Both the position numbers and the translations under genes were made by a program. Shown piece by piece: positions 34,611-46,722 of a DNA stretch of 64,000 nucleotides. Source of the stretch: Clytia hemisphaerica (Eukaryota; Cnidaria; Hydrozoa; Leptothecata; Clytiidae); NCBI GenBank assembly GCA_902728285.1, contig CACVBU010001361.1:558001-622000 (forward strand). Direction: 5' to 3'. The first letter of the stretch is position 1. The number at the start of each line of letters is the position of its first letter. The notes under the pieces are model-generated. The model saw only the letters and a list, made by a program, of their open reading frames with translations. It did no database searches and had not been told where the DNA came from.

Positions 34611-35467
34611 AAAAGTTAAATCAAAACAAAAATGGTAGAGTAGAGCTGCGAGCGGAGCTGCGTAGTTGTATTTTGATGACCAGCCCACAGATATCTGTAA
34701 AGCCCGATGGGCTAGATAGGCAACTTTAAGCTTTCTCCAGCAAAAAAAAGTGAAGCAAAAATTTGACTTTTTAAATTTCGTGCCGATGGATAGGATCTAG
34801 CATTTTAATTGTTTTTGGAGCGCAAGATAAAAAAAAGTAGGCGGCAAACGCTATTTCACATCTCTCAAACCGGTGAAATTGCATATTTTAGTCACGTGAC
34901 TCTGGTAGGAAATCCCTCCAAAGATGAGCTTCACTTTTTGACCAAGGCCGCAAATCTAGCCCTTCGGGCTTTACAGATCTGTGGACCAGCCAGGTCTTTC
35001 ATTTGAGGGCTGTGCATGTGTTTAGCCTCCACTGATGCAAGTTACCCAATCTCACGGTAAATATTCAACATGGCTGCCTCTTTAAAAAAAGGTCTATCAC
35101 TGATTGGAAAAGGATTATTCCTCTCTGATCACTAACCAAAGAAAAACAGTTTTGACCTTTCTCTATCAATTTCAGCTGATAAAAAGGGTGTCGGAATTAG
35201 AGAAGGGGTGTCGACATTAGACCAAGTTACGGTATAAGTCAAGAGGTTTTAGGTAAGTATCTGTGTAGGTATGGCTGCATTTTTTATCCTTTTTCACTTG
35301 TTGAGATGGGTGGGAAAATTGTCCACCAAAGCTACTTGAATTTCAGTGATCATTTTTGTCATTTAAATAAAAACATCAGAATTTATCAGCCTTTGCTTTA
35401 TTTTCTGCGTCAGAGGGACAGTGCATGTCAAAAATTGTAACGTCAATTCTGTGCGATGGTTGAGGTA

Positions 35468-35712
35468 ACCAGACAGTGTCAATTGAACGAATCGAACGCA
35501 ATTGTGAATTGAACACACAATATTGAATAAATTGCAATTTGATTGTCAAACGCAATCAAACACAATTGAATATTACCTACCCAGGATTTCCCGTTCGATT
35601 GAGATTCGACAATGGAATCGCAATTATTCAATTGTATTCAATTGTGTTCGATTGCATTCGATTGGTTTGATATTGCTATTTTTGTTTGAAATTGTTGTTC
35701 GATTGACACCAG
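35468..35712. mobile_element. CAATCGAA-rich repeat (copy 4)
   Basis: It starts ACCAGACAGTGTCAATTGAA and ends near TTCGATTGACACCAGC in inverted orientation, with CAATTGAA/CAATCGAA motifs between. It lies about 240 bp beyond the foldback element. Confidence 0.65.
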
Positions 35713-36588
35713 CAACCGTCAACCGTCCTGGGGGTAGGAATTTTTTTTATAAATTTTGAGTCTCACAGTTTGGATACCCAGGCTATTATAAGTGTAGCTA
35801 AATAGCCCTATCTGACACTGATAAACTGAACAATAAACCACAAAGACTTACAGTAGAGAACATGAACAAGAGTGAACAAGCCATAGCTAGTAAAATTATA
35901 AAACTTTTTGCTTGGAATAATGGTGAATGAGTGTCGGATTCAAAAATCGGAGAATCGGGATTATAAAATTACCGCCACCACACCCGTCATACGCCTTCCG
36001 CCCTGTGGACGGTAGCGGCGCCGGTTTCGCCAACCTCGTGCCCGTGTATTCCAGGTTTTATTTACTGACAGACGCACCAGAGAATAATTATCTAGCGCTA
36101 CCAGTAAAGCAAAAAAAAAGCTGATAATACACAGGGAACAAGGTTGGGCGGTTGCAGTATTTTCTAACCTCTGAAGACCAATGATGTCAATCTAATCACT
36201 GTAGAAAAAATCAAAGATGAAGAGAAAATATTACTATATTGGGTATATTAATTTAATGTCTAGCAGACTGTATCAGTATGCAGTTTACTATTTACGAACT
36301 CCACAGAAACCTCCAAGTGTAATTGAAATGAGTTTCTTTCAAAAGAAATCTTTTACATGATCCCCAAATGTATAACAGTAATTACTAAACTTTTAATTAT
36401 GGAAATGTCACTTTAATTGAATCGAAGTAATAGACAGACTTTATGTTATGATTCTCTATCACTGACTCTTTTAAAAAAAACTTTCATGACATTTTTGAGT
36501 TGTGTTTTCAACGACGGGAATAGAAATATCAACTTTGAACTTCATCCAAGATCTTGTAAAAAAAAAAAGTAAAAAAAGTAAAAAAAGG
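35713..36588. other. Intergenic, one stray repeat terminus
   Basis: 35770-35785 reads TTGGATACCCAGGCTA, a diverged end of the MITE family at 6763-7318. Nothing else is recognised. Confidence 0.4.
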
Positions 36589-37453
36589 GGTGTTTCTAAT
36601 CAGCGACCCAAAATGACCCATAATGAGCCAGAGCGACCCATAATGAACCAAAATGACCCAGAGCGAGCTAGAAAGCTCGCTCATTGGATGATAAATCCGA
36701 CCAATCAGATTTCTCATAGAAAAACGAGGATATTCCCTCGGATATTCCCCTATATTTTGACTGTAACTGATGAAAACATATAAGCACAATAAGCAAAACA
36801 TCTTTAACTTTTAATTTCCAGAATAAAAACGATTTGTCAGCAGTTGTTTTTGTTTTGGGAGAGGAGTTTTTTCCGAATGTTTTTAAGTTTTCGAATGTTT
36901 TTATTTCTGTGGGAAAGTTTCTGAAGCTTAGATGAAAAAAAGAAGAAACTCAGAAACATTGATTTGATTTTACTACACAATAAAAGCTTACGAAAAATCA
37001 CGTACCTTTTGCTTTCGTGCTTTTCCATGCATCAGCAATCTTGACCCAGTAAAATCAAACAAAACAAAACAAACTCTAAATCCCAGTGTTTTATTTTCTT
37101 GGTACACGTATTGGCACATATAATAAACATAATTGATTAACAAAACTTCCCAATTCCTATCAATAATAGAAGAATAAACTTTCTTCCTTTATTTCTGTTT
37201 CTTTCACCGGCAATCAGACAGATTCCATGAAAATGTCTACGCACGCCACGTGATGGGTTTGTGTCCATCTACCATGACATTTAGTTTGGAATGATTGCTA
37301 AAACAGATTTGATTGGTCGGATTTATTATCCAATGAGCGAGCTTTCTAGCTCGCCCTGGGTCATTTTGGTTCATTATGGGTCGCTCTGGCTCATTATGGC
37401 TCATTATGGGTCATTATGGGTCGCTCTGGCTCTTTCCGCGGATTAGAAACACC
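36589..37453. mobile_element. 865-bp element with long TIRs made of ATGACCCATA units
   Basis: The left end GGTGTTTCTAATCAGCGACC and the inverted right end GGTGTTTCTAATCCGCGG lead into arms of about 140 bp composed of AATGACCCATAATGAGCCAG-type 12-bp units, then GAGCGAGCTAGAAAGCTCGC and a shared ATAAATCCGACCAATCA block. The centre (36730-37310) is unrelated AT-rich DNA with no gene. Confidence 0.8.
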
Positions 37454-37718
37454 GAAAAAAAAGTCTTGAAAAAGTCAAAAATTTTCTTGAATGGGCGGAT
37501 GGGTGGAGCAAAATTTATGGGCGGTTGGCGTTTTTGGACAGATTTGGGCGGAAAATCTTAGGCGCCCAAAGGCGGGGGCGTTTTTGTCGAGAAAAAGTCA
37601 AAATGGAAGCTTGAAAAAACTCAAAAAAAAGTAAAAAGTCAAATGAAAATTCAAAAAGTCACACCTTTTTTCAAGTGATTTACCCCTCGTACACAGGGAC
37701 AAGGTTGGAGCTTTGTAT

Positions 37719-39834
37719 CCCCCAGCGGTTTGCGTGAATGCGTGAATGGGCTTTTTCACTTGCGCGAATGCGTGAAAATTTAGAAATAAATTGCGTGAAT
37801 TGGAAAGCTTTGTCTGCGTGAATTGCGAAAATACATTGCATGAATGCGTGAATTTGGGAAAAAACTTTGCGTGATTGCCTGAATTGAAAGGGGCCTCTTA
37901 AGACATAATAAAGTTTTGAATTTGACTCAAACTACACTATCCCAAGAAGCGGTGCATAATGACATAAGAGAAAAGCAAGTAGTTGCAAACAGGATTTGAA
38001 TTGGAATTAAAATGCTAAATATCTTATCTTGTCTAAAACGAAATTTATGAAGAAAGAATGTATATCAAAAGGTTTGATCAAATAAGAACATGGCTGCACT
38101 ACCCAAAATAAAATACGAAGAAATCTTTAAAATATCTCATTTTTAGTGTGACCATCTTTTATGAACATTGTAGCGATGTAGACAAGTCAGTGTTGATAAA
38201 TCAGCACAATGCGTTTAGAAAGATAAACTTGCATTTAAGTTTGAATTTAAACCCAGCTAAAGCTTAATACTCAGTTATGTGTGTTTTAACAGATTTTGTT
38301 AGTTAAGCATAGGGGGCATCGTATAGACGCACTACACGTTTTTTATAAGAATATTAAAAAATTTAAAACAAAAGCCTTGGGATGTTCTTCACTTTCTGAG
38401 TTTTAAGCCTAGAAATGTTCTTAACATGTTCTTATTTTCGCAATTTCTTGAGTATTTGTGAAATTCGGTGTTCTAGAATCTGGGAAGCCTTAAAATCTCC
38501 TTAACTTGTTTTTAACATTTTGGCCATCGCAGCCATATGTTCTTATATTGTTTGTTCTTATAAAAAACGTGTATAAAACGAACATAGCCTCGCGTTATTA
38601 CTTTGTTACATATACTTCGTTCTGCGCAACGTCGACCTAATTATATAGTATACTAATCGTATTATAGGTAAAAAAATTGAAAAAAATGTTTCATTAAGCC
38701 TATTTGCTGGAGTTTTTTATATTTGAGAAAAAATGTTGAAGTATTACATGATAGGGTATAAAAGAGACAAAAGGGCGAATGTCAGTTAGTAAAAGAACTC
38801 ATGCTAATGTCATTGCGAGTGAGACCAACATTTTCAGTTGTTAAACACAAGTGATCAAGTTGTTAACTGGCTGAGATCTTTATATGTATGTAATTTCCTT
38901 TGTAGCGGATCTCCATACAATTTTTATACATTACATGTGAAATAATTATACAAAACCACGGCAAAACGAGGAGAAGCAATTCGTTTAGTCGATTTATCAC
39001 GCTCACTTCAATCTTTAAGTGGTTCTTAATAGCATTGAGTAGTCTACGCATATTTTTGGCAACAGCACTCTGGCGCGTATAAGTGGAAGGATGGCATTTA
39101 TATTGTAAAATTATATTTCGTTGTTTTGGAGGCTTTTATTTTTATTGGGAGCGTTTGTGCAGAATATTTTCTACAAGATGGGTACATCAGATAGTGAGAT
39201 GTTGTATCATATTTGTGGAAGGATAGCTTATCCGGTGAAGGTAACCATTTAATAAACTCAGTCTTTTTAAGGCTTATTTTGCTAATCGGAATAACGTATG
39301 TTTCACTGAAATGACCCGTGAAACGATCAAAATTCCCTGAGGAAAATTGGTCACAGTTGGGAATACTACAGTTGCAGTTGTACTGTACNAACAGTTCAAC
39401 TTCCAATCGTCTTTCTTACAATCCGTATCTAAGGAACAGCTTTTGTGAACGTTTTAAACTTCTGCTAATTACCTTGGGAAGTCAAAATCATTTTTAAAAC
39501 ATAATTTTTAGCGACTGAACCGTTAATGAGGCCCCCAGAGGACCCTCAATTGACCTCCAAATTTTCCTCGAGTTTCATGCAATAACCCGCTTTTCCAGAA
39601 ATTGGAAAATTTTTCGGAAAAAATCGGGGAAACATTGGAAAATCGAGAAAACTGCACATAATCGGTGGAAAATCGGGAAAATTCACGTATTCACGCACAA
39701 AATAGCACAGATTCACACATTCACTCAATCAAAAAGTGGATTTTCACGTTCACGCAAGCAAGTTTTTTCAATTCACTCATTCACGCAACCGAAAATGCCC
39801 ATTCACGCATTCACGCAAACCGCTGGGGGGGGGG
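37719..39834. mobile_element. 2.1-kb element bounded by inverted TTCACGCA arrays
   Basis: The left end CCCCCAGCGGTTTGCGTGAA and the right end, which reads TTCACGCAAACCGCTGGGGG, are inverted copies. Each leads into an array of GCGTGAAT (left) or ATTCACGC (right) units ending in GGAAATCGGGG-type sequence. The interior has a nested MITE (38335-38571) and two short open frames on - at 38863-39051 and 39098-39406 that I do not recognise. One base near 39390 is N. Related arrays lie at 42555-42720 and 43690-43875. Confidence 0.65.
38335..38571. mobile_element. 237-bp MITE with CACGTTTTTTATAAGAA ends
   Basis: CACGTTTTTTATAAGAATAT at the left and its inverse at the right are flanked by TA (38333-38334 and 38572-38573). 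It is in the same family as 26342-26513. Confidence 0.8.
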
Positions 39835-40837
39835 CGTTAATGTGTAAAGTATGCCTGCTGAAGAAGATTTGGAGAAGAATTTGTCAAAATTTGTTATTTG
39901 TAAGTTACTGTGTAAGCAATTGGGAGGAGATACGTTGGATAATGTTTTTTAAGGAAGACTTGTATCAGCAATTCCAAGATTTCAAGGACGACATCGCTGA
40001 CAAAAAGAGCGACAAGAAACAGAAAGAATTTGTTGCAAACATCCCCGACATTGACCTCCAAAGTGAGGGTCATGGAATCAATGAAACACGACCACAATTT
40101 TTTTAAATCCCTGTTATCCAAAGAACAACCAATCCTGTTGCAAAGTGTATTGCCCGTTAAAAGTAAGATCTTCTTTTTTTATTTACAGAAGTGTATTTCT
40201 CAGGTCTATTGACCTCTATGAAACAATCTTACATCTTTACAATTTATAGATCTTATTATTCCATCTCTTTAATGACAAAACGGGCAGCTCTTCGACTCCA
40301 TTGGCCAGAGAACTTAACTTTAAAATAGCAGAGCTTACAAGTATCTCTATTGCTGAATTGTTGACACTAAAACCAGATGGTACCTTCACAGTAAAAGGGC
40401 AATTAAGATGGACCGATGAATCGCGGCATATTGATTCTGTCAACAGACCAGTATCTACGATGGCCCTGAAAGCTCATTTTTGGTGCGCAAGAGAAACTAA
40501 AGATCTACGTGAGAGAGTTTGCTCTCTCTGCGAGAAAAAGTGATGTGTGTGGGAGAGAAACTTTATTGCGAGAGGCTTGACAGAGTTTCCGAGAAATTTT
40601 AACTCTAAAAGCGATATTGACATTGCAATGTGAAACAAAGTAGATATAGAATACGAGTCCGTTTTTTCTTACAGTAAACAAGTCTGTAAATTGAAACAAT
40701 CTGAAGCATGTGGAGTAGTCTACATGGAGTCAGTTTTTCACTGAACTTTTATGGAAAAATGCTGGTTTTGATTTTTTGTTTTATTTCATTTGGAATTCAT
40801 TGTTGTTATATTGCTGTTATAGTAGCTTCTGTACTCT
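39835..40837 (+). other. Possible exon remnants, unrecognised
   Basis: Two open stretches on + look more protein-like than their surroundings: 39951-40106 (FKDDIADKKSDKKQKEFVAN) and 40246-40443 (ARELNFKIAELTSISIAELL, then LKPDGTFTVKGQLRW). They could be exons of a host gene or parts of a decayed element. I found no matching splice sites that join them and no known domain, so no gene is called. Confidence 0.25.
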
Positions 40838-41040
40838 CGGGTACCTAATAGCCCCCCCCGCTAATTAATTTTTCGAAAATTTTCCACCCAGGACATTCTT
40901 ATTCCAACCCCCCCCGCTTATTAATGTTTGGGAAATTGTTTTTGAAAGTTCCTTCTTTTGTCCTAATTCTGCTGTATAATCCTCCTTTTCAAAAATTTTC
41001 CACCCAGGACATTTTTATTCCAACCCCCCCCCCATGCTGT
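40838..41040. repeat. Degenerate copy of the poly-G MITE family
   Basis: CCCCCCCCGCTAATTAATTT, TTTTCGAAAATTTTCCACCC and a second CCAACCCCCCCCGCTTATTA block are the reverse complement of sequence in 20777-21061. The left end GTACTCTCGGGTACCTAAT is a diverged form of its terminus. Confidence 0.65.
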
Positions 41041-41213
41041 TTTTATTGGATTTGGAGAGTTTGTCTAGAAGCCAAATCCACACGACAGTTAAGTTTTGCA
41101 AAGTCTTCAAGCCTTTTTCTTAAGTCTGAGATTAAAAATTGAAGGTTCAATGAGTTATTCTCTTCAACTTTTTCGAGAAGACATCTAATTAGATCATATT
41201 TCAGATAGTTTAC

Positions 41214-41471
41214 GACCCTGCCGACCTACCAGATTTCACAAACATAGGACAAGCAAAGTCCGGTGTCGGATGAGGATACTTTTTGACACCGGACAATCTC
41301 AACACCGACCTTGAGTCCGGTGCGTCCCGGGGTGCGTATTATTTTTGAAACACACATAGAAATTTGAAAAGTTAACACCGGACTAACACCAGTCAAAAGG
41401 TTTCCGATGTGGCTGAGGGATACTTTTTGGCACCGGACAAAACACCGGACTGTCCGGTGTGCCGGCAGGGT
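41214..41471. mobile_element. 258-bp MITE with CACCGGAC repeats
   Basis: ACCCTGCCGACC at the left and GGTGTGCCGGCAGGGT at the right are inverted. The interior has at least seven CACCGGAC/GTCCGGTG motifs and a duplicated GAGGATACTTTTTGACACCG-type block. Confidence 0.65.
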
Positions 41472-42554
41472 TCATGATGGTTTTCTCAATTATAAACAAG
41501 AGCTCTCTGAAGCACCCACCACCTGTGTGGCTGAAGTTCACCCACTTTCAGTCATTTTCAGTCATTTGACTGGTTTGAAGTCTTTGGAAGTCCAAAAGCC
41601 ATAAGGACTGCTAGCAAGACTAAAATAAATTTCTACCAAATAAACAAAACTTCGGGAATTTTGGCATTTGGAGAATCTCCCAAGCAGTGGCGGCCTGGCA
41701 GGGGGTGAAGGGTGTGCAGTGCACCACCCAGAAAGATCTGAAAGGAGCGCCAAAAGAGTTTTTCAAGGGGGCGCCAAAATTTTGTTGGTAATTGGGCGAT
41801 TTGGCGCCCTTCGACAAGTTTATAGCGCCTTCTATAAGTGCAATGTTGATTTTTTTTCGCCTGCCGCGCTGCATTTTATTTTACACTCTTGCTTCCTTTC
41901 TCTTGAATTTGTTCAAAACTATCAACATTGAATCGTGAAAAGTCAAAGCAAGAGAAGTGTTGTGTATACACCAGGGGTTAAAGAGGATGCTGACCCCCAA
42001 AATGAGAGATCGCCAAAAAGATCGAAACTTGTTGATGCTCGCTGTGGTTTTTTGTGGTCTTATGCTGACTAACTTTCTCCTTTTTAGAAGATCTTTCAAG
42101 CTGTTTGACGTTTCTTATACCAATTTTTTTTAAATTAAAAATAACCCTTATTCCTGCCAACTTTCGAATTTTAGGGGCCTCTTTCAGCCATTGATCTTTA
42201 ATGGGGAGTAAAGTAAGACCAGCAGCGCAAAAGTTTAAAGATTATTAGGTAATTTTTCTGATAAAGTTTTAGAAAACAAAAATATAAACCAAATCGACTT
42301 GGTATAAAATTTCCATTTCAAGTAAGCTCATGTTTTTTATTTGAGGAGCTTTATATTTTTGGTGCTGAATTGGGATAAATTGGGGCATTTTTAGACATTT
42401 TAAAAGATGAAAATTGAAAAACTTTCCTTGTTCAGAAAAATATGACATTTCAAATTATAACAAGGAAATAGATATCAAGTTATCATTACTACCACATTCG
42501 TATAAATAAAAGTTTTTTAACTCAAAAATTCCGGGAGTTACTTTTTCAACATTC

Positions 42555-42720
42555 AACGAGGCCCCCCCAGCGGACCCTAAATTCACGCATTCACGCAAAA
42601 TTTTTTCGCAATTCACGCATTCACGCAAGTTTTTCTCGAAATTCACGCAAACCCGATTTTTTGGGAAATCGGGGAAATTTTCGGAAAAATCGGGGAAATT
42701 GTCAAACATTTCTACAAATT
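42555..42720. repeat. CCCCCCAGCGGA + TTCACGCA array (fragment)
   Basis: CCCCCCCAGCGGACCCTAAA is followed by ATTCACGCATTCACGCAAAA units and a GGGAAATCGGGGAAATTTTC tail, as at the right side of the 37719-39834 element. A second CCCCCCAGCGGAACC occurs near 42850. Confidence 0.75.
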
Positions 42721-43689
42721 TGGGTGAAAAGCCAGTTTGCTGAGTCTGAATTATCAGAGAAGTCGTTTGTTTTTGTTAAGTAGTCGAGAGTGGGGCAGAC
42801 GTTAGAAATTACAATCTACTATAAATGGTAAAATGCCCTCGTATACGAGGCCCCCCAGCGGAACCAAAATAGCAAGGCTGCTACACTCGAGAAATTTTCG
42901 CCCGGATCTGGTCATGCACTTGAGAAAAACTTAACTCAGTAGTGATTTTTTCCTGTACACCTGACTATAAGCACATTAGCTTAAAGCGCTACGTAAGTTT
43001 TTAACTTTAATCACATGCCATCACGCAAAATATTTGATTCTTCTAACATGTCACTGTCGTTTAGAAAAGGTGAAACTTCTCCAGTTAAGGTACAAAAAAT
43101 ATCTTAATCATTATCAAAAATAGGTCAAACAAACTCCAGGGTGACACCATAATGCTTAGCTAAGGGGTAAGGAGGCGCAACCATGGTTTGCGCAGAGAGG
43201 GAATTTTTTGCATTTCTGTCACCTCGCGTTTGGCTAAAAATACTATCTTTAATACCATTGAAAAAGAATGTAGTCTGAATTCGTTAAGAGGCGAGGTACG
43301 ATCGCTTGATAGTTTGCAAAATGAGGTAAAATGATGAACATTTGTTGCGAGCGAAGCGAGCAAACAAAATTTTTAAAAAGAATAGTTTTAATCAGGGCTC
43401 GCGTCTTGATTTCCTAACGTGTAGGGGCCGAAAACATAGTGACTAAGGGAGGTACAACCATGGTTTGCGCCGACAGGGGAAAATTTCTATTTTCACACTC
43501 TGATGTGCTTAAATACGACTCCATTTCAGACTGATTTTGCCAAGAAATGAAGTTTTCAAAAGTCTGCATCATGGGTATTAAATATTTCTTTGAATTAAAA
43601 ATTTTTGGTGAGGCCTGACTAAACTATACTTGCACTCGACTTTTGGCGAGTGCCGCACTCAAATCTCGGACAAACGTGCCACGTTCTGC

Positions 43690-43875
43690 AAACTGGGTGA
43701 AAAGGGAAATTCCCCGAGTTCACGTAAAAAACAGGGCAGATTCACGCATTCACGCAGTTGAAATGGATTTTCACGTTCACGCAAGTTTTTTTAATTCACG
43801 CATTCACGCAATTTTTTTTCAATTTTCACGCATTCACGCAACCAAAAAAGCCCATTCACGCATTCACGCAAACAC
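43690..43875. repeat. TTCACGCA array inside the hAT element
   Basis: About ten ATTCACGC units in four clusters, in the order seen at 39680-39830: GGCAGATTCACGCATTCACG, then GATTTTCACGTTCACGCAAG, then AAAAGCCCATTCACGCATTC. Confidence 0.8.
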
Positions 43876-44020
43876 GGGGCCCTTCAACCAGTCACCTGCT
43901 CTGACTTTTAATATTTCCACTTAATGATGGAGGGCGCAAGTAAGGACAAAAATATCAGGGGCGCCAATTTCATAGTTTGCACCACCAAGAAAATTAAGCC
44001 AGGCCGCTACTGCTCCCAAG

Positions 44021-44659
44021 TGTCAAAAAGGTTTTTCTTTGCACTTTTGAGGAATTTTTGAAAAATCTACAGACTTTTTGTCCATGATTACAGATAGACA
44101 ATCAAACCAATCTTACCAGATCACAAACGCAATAGAATGTTACCCCAATTTTCAATTTCGATTGTGTTGAATTGCATTGATTATATTCGATCGCTCAAAC
44201 TTTTCTTTCCAGGTGAACTTTACGATCGCCACTCTCAAACAGTAAAAGAAGGCCACAAATTTAGTTTACTTACTTATTAGCCCTTGCTTACCTAAAAAAT
44301 TTGGATTTTTTGTAGGGGGAACAAACCTAGGATGACACTGACCTGGGTAGAGACATTTTTTGAAAAAAAAACAGAGCTATCCATTTAAAAGGAGGGTATA
44401 GGCCCCTTTCCGAGCTATGTTCCAACAGTACCAAACTCTGCTTTATTATACAACAAATACTTGATGGCCAAAAATACCCACACTTTTTACACAGATTTTC
44501 ATAATATCTTAACTTGTGCTCCCGTAGCAGTATTTGCACTGAAAGAACAAGGAAGAAAAAGCCAAAAGTTTCTTTATTATGGCTCTGAAAAAGTCGACTT
44601 AGACACAAATCATTTTTGAATGTTCAAGTTTTGTTATTGCTTTCAGAGGATGAGTAACA
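44021..44659. other. Intergenic with a CAATCGAA-family fragment
   Basis: 44094-44200 contains AGACAATCAAACCAATC, TTTCGATTGTGTTGAATTGC and ATATTCGATCGC, a decayed copy of the CAATCGAA repeat. Nothing else is recognised. Confidence 0.4.
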
Positions 44660-44788
44660 ATGGAATCAATATTGAAGAAACTTGTGGTAGAAGAAGTTGT
44701 AAAAGAATTAAACAAAAGAAAAAGGGAAAGTGTGTTGGTAGTAGATGACGAAGATGATGAGCCCAAAACAAAACGTTGCAGGGCTGAG
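44660..44788 (+). CDS. Possible first exon of an unrecognised nuclear-type protein
   Basis: An ATG-initiated open frame with a good GAG|GTACAT donor at its end encodes about 43 residues: a hydrophobic/charged helix (ILKKLVVEEVVKELNKRKRE) then VLVVDDEDDEPKTKRCRAE, which mixes an acidic patch with a KTKR basic motif. It abuts the 3' end of the LINE remnant on the other strand. I do not recognise it and no second exon was found. Confidence 0.25.
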
Positions 44789-45867
44789 GTACATAACCAA
44801 CAATCCAAAAAAAGATCGTACCTGCTCGCAACGAATGTCAAAGCTTTTAACATCCATCAATGGTCAATATGAAAAAGGAAAAAGAAGAAAGACTGAAAAG
44901 GGTGAGGTCCAGAAACCAATGCAGATTCAATTAAGATGCAAGCAAAGAGGGGAAAGCGTCTATGTAAAGCCAGATTTTGGTGGGGAAGCAATTTTCTGGG
45001 TAGACGCTGATGATCCATACGAGCAGCATGACCCAGCCCACGAAGTTGACGGCGATTCACATACGAATCAACGGATTGCAGAGATAAACGAATTAACAGA
45101 TCAGACGTTCTGATTCTATACACACGGGTGTGGAGCCGGTTCACACGACACATTGCACGAACACATCTACCATGGAATAAACGTAATTTTCGGAAAAGAT
45201 TTTCGGTTAAACACCAGTGCTCAGCACCGTGTAAGAGAATAGCCAAGATAATGCATTCGTATACAAATTTCTTAGCTTTGTATGAAATACTGGTTGACGA
45301 AAATAAACAATTTCTCAGTTTACCAAATGCCCGACTTGCCGAATTGATTCGGGCATCAACATCAACATTATCATTATAATCTCTCGTCAGAAAAGAGCCC
45401 AGATAACAAAAGCGATCTACTATTGGTAAATGTGCGCCACCTGGTAGAACAATATTTGACAGATTGCAGCCATCGTATGTAGAAGGATTTGCATAGATGC
45501 GTTTTGGTGCTGCAACGATAAGGATTTCTAATTTGGAGGATTTTTCGTCGGTGCCAACATATTATTAGTATTTCGAGACCGTATCTATTAAAATGATTGA
45601 AGAGGAGAGGTACATACGTTTCAGTCGATTCACGCGATGTGAATAAAACAGCTGTGTCATCAGCATATTCCGAAACTGGTAAAGAGAATTCCTCGATATT
45701 TCTCTTTGTGTTGTATCTACGACCAGTTAATACATCATTAAACTTTGTATGGAAAATACAGACCGGTCTATCATACGCGTTACGCCATGATATCATTACG
45801 GCTGCAAGATAAAATATGAACAACAGAGGACCCAAAATATCCCCCTGTTTGACTCCAATAATACTTT

Positions 45868-46129
45868 CAATACACTCTTCTCGAGATGCATAAATTTATT
45901 GTTGTCCTCGTTTTCAAACAGATTTCATTGCTATAAAATTACACATTCACAATGATAATTGTGTTGTTTACACCTCACGAGACATTTTGAATTTCAAGTA
46001 CTTTCGTTTTAGAGTTAATGTTTGCCTTTTGGGAATTTAAATTGGTTTAAATGTATAATTTCATAGCAATGAAATCTGTTTGAAAACGAGGAAAACAATA
46101 AATTTATGCATCTCGAGAAGAGTGTATTG
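45868..46129. mobile_element. 262-bp MITE with ~75-bp TIRs and 5-bp target duplication, inside the LINE
   Basis: CAATACACTCTTCTCGAGATG begins arms of about 75 bp that match with one or two differences. ACTTT stands at 45863-45867 and 46130-46134. It separates the RT palm motif from the GVKQGD motif of the LINE. Confidence 0.9.
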
Positions 46130-46135
46130 ACTTTG

Positions 46136-46722
46136 GGCGCGTTCACACTGGAAAGTTTACCTAATTAAATCCATCAAAGTTAAACAAAGAGATTTATGAT
46201 GGATGAATACACTGGTTTATTACAGTTCTTTGTAGGTTCACGAGATCTATTATAACATGTTAATTGATTTTGCTTAAGGCTAATCCATTGGTTAATTTTT
46301 TATTGAGAGTTTCGATTTCACCTGTGATTGGTTGATATTGGTATCCATACATCACTTGAAATCCGCAAACATATTTGTTCTAATGGTTTTACTCATTAAC
46401 TACATTCATCTTACACATCAACAACACCGCTTGCACTATTTCTAGTTTTTTCCTCAGTTCATTCGTTTTTGAAATCGTAAAACTTTTTTTTCACTGCACG
46501 CATTCTTTATTTATGCTTCCTTAATAAAATCTTTTGTTTTAAGGGAAGCCTCTACCCTACCCTTAAGACGATAGAGCTTACGACTCTTAATTAAGGAAGA
46601 TCGATTAAAAATTACAATACTACGCGTTCGACTCTTTGTTAAATGCACGTTCTGTATTGTAGTCAACAAAAGATTCTCCTAACTACATTTTTATTAAGGA
46701 AGGTCTGTAGTGTGAACACAAC
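46136..46722. mobile_element. 587-bp MITE with GTTCACACT ends, inserted next to the previous MITE
   Basis: The left end GGCGCGTTCACACTGGA and the inverted right end GTTGTGTTCACACTACAGA are flanked by CTTTG at 46131-46135 and 46723-46727. The interior has no protein. Its target overlaps the duplication left by the 45868-46129 MITE. Confidence 0.75.

Larger units (their letters stand above)
33808..35232. mobile_element. 1.4-kb composite foldback element, TA target duplication
   Basis: The ends are CCGTAGTTGGTCTAATATCG (left) and its near inverse at 35213-35232, flanked by TA (33806-33807 and 35233-35234). The arms are long: the blocks around GCAGCCATGTTGAATA (33904/35067) and CTTGCATCAGTGGAGGCTA (34035/35020) are all inverted. 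Nested inside are a 105-bp hairpin MITE and two CAATCGAA repeats. No transposase is seen. A lone end occurs at 866-960. Confidence 0.8.
41685..44012. mobile_element. Degenerate hAT transposon with exact 8-bp target duplication
   Basis: The left end CAGTGGCGGCCTGGC and the inverted right end CAGTAGCGGCCTGGC are flanked by the same eight bases, CTCCCAAG, at 41677-41684 and 44013-44020. CAG-RG-GGC termini, an 8-bp duplication and subterminal GGGGCGCCAA are typical of hAT elements. No transposase could be read across 2.3 kb, so it is either non-autonomous or badly decayed. Two TTCACGCA arrays are nested inside. Confidence 0.88.

Noticed and set aside
36502..36801. Overlapping open frames on both strands
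   Set aside because: Both read through the ATGACCCATA tandem units of the 36589-37453 element.
39098..39406. 102-residue open frame on - with CNCSIPNC motif
   Set aside because: Briefly considered as a Cys-rich extracellular domain such as a DEG/ENaC exon, but no further motif or splice sites support it and it contains an ambiguous base.
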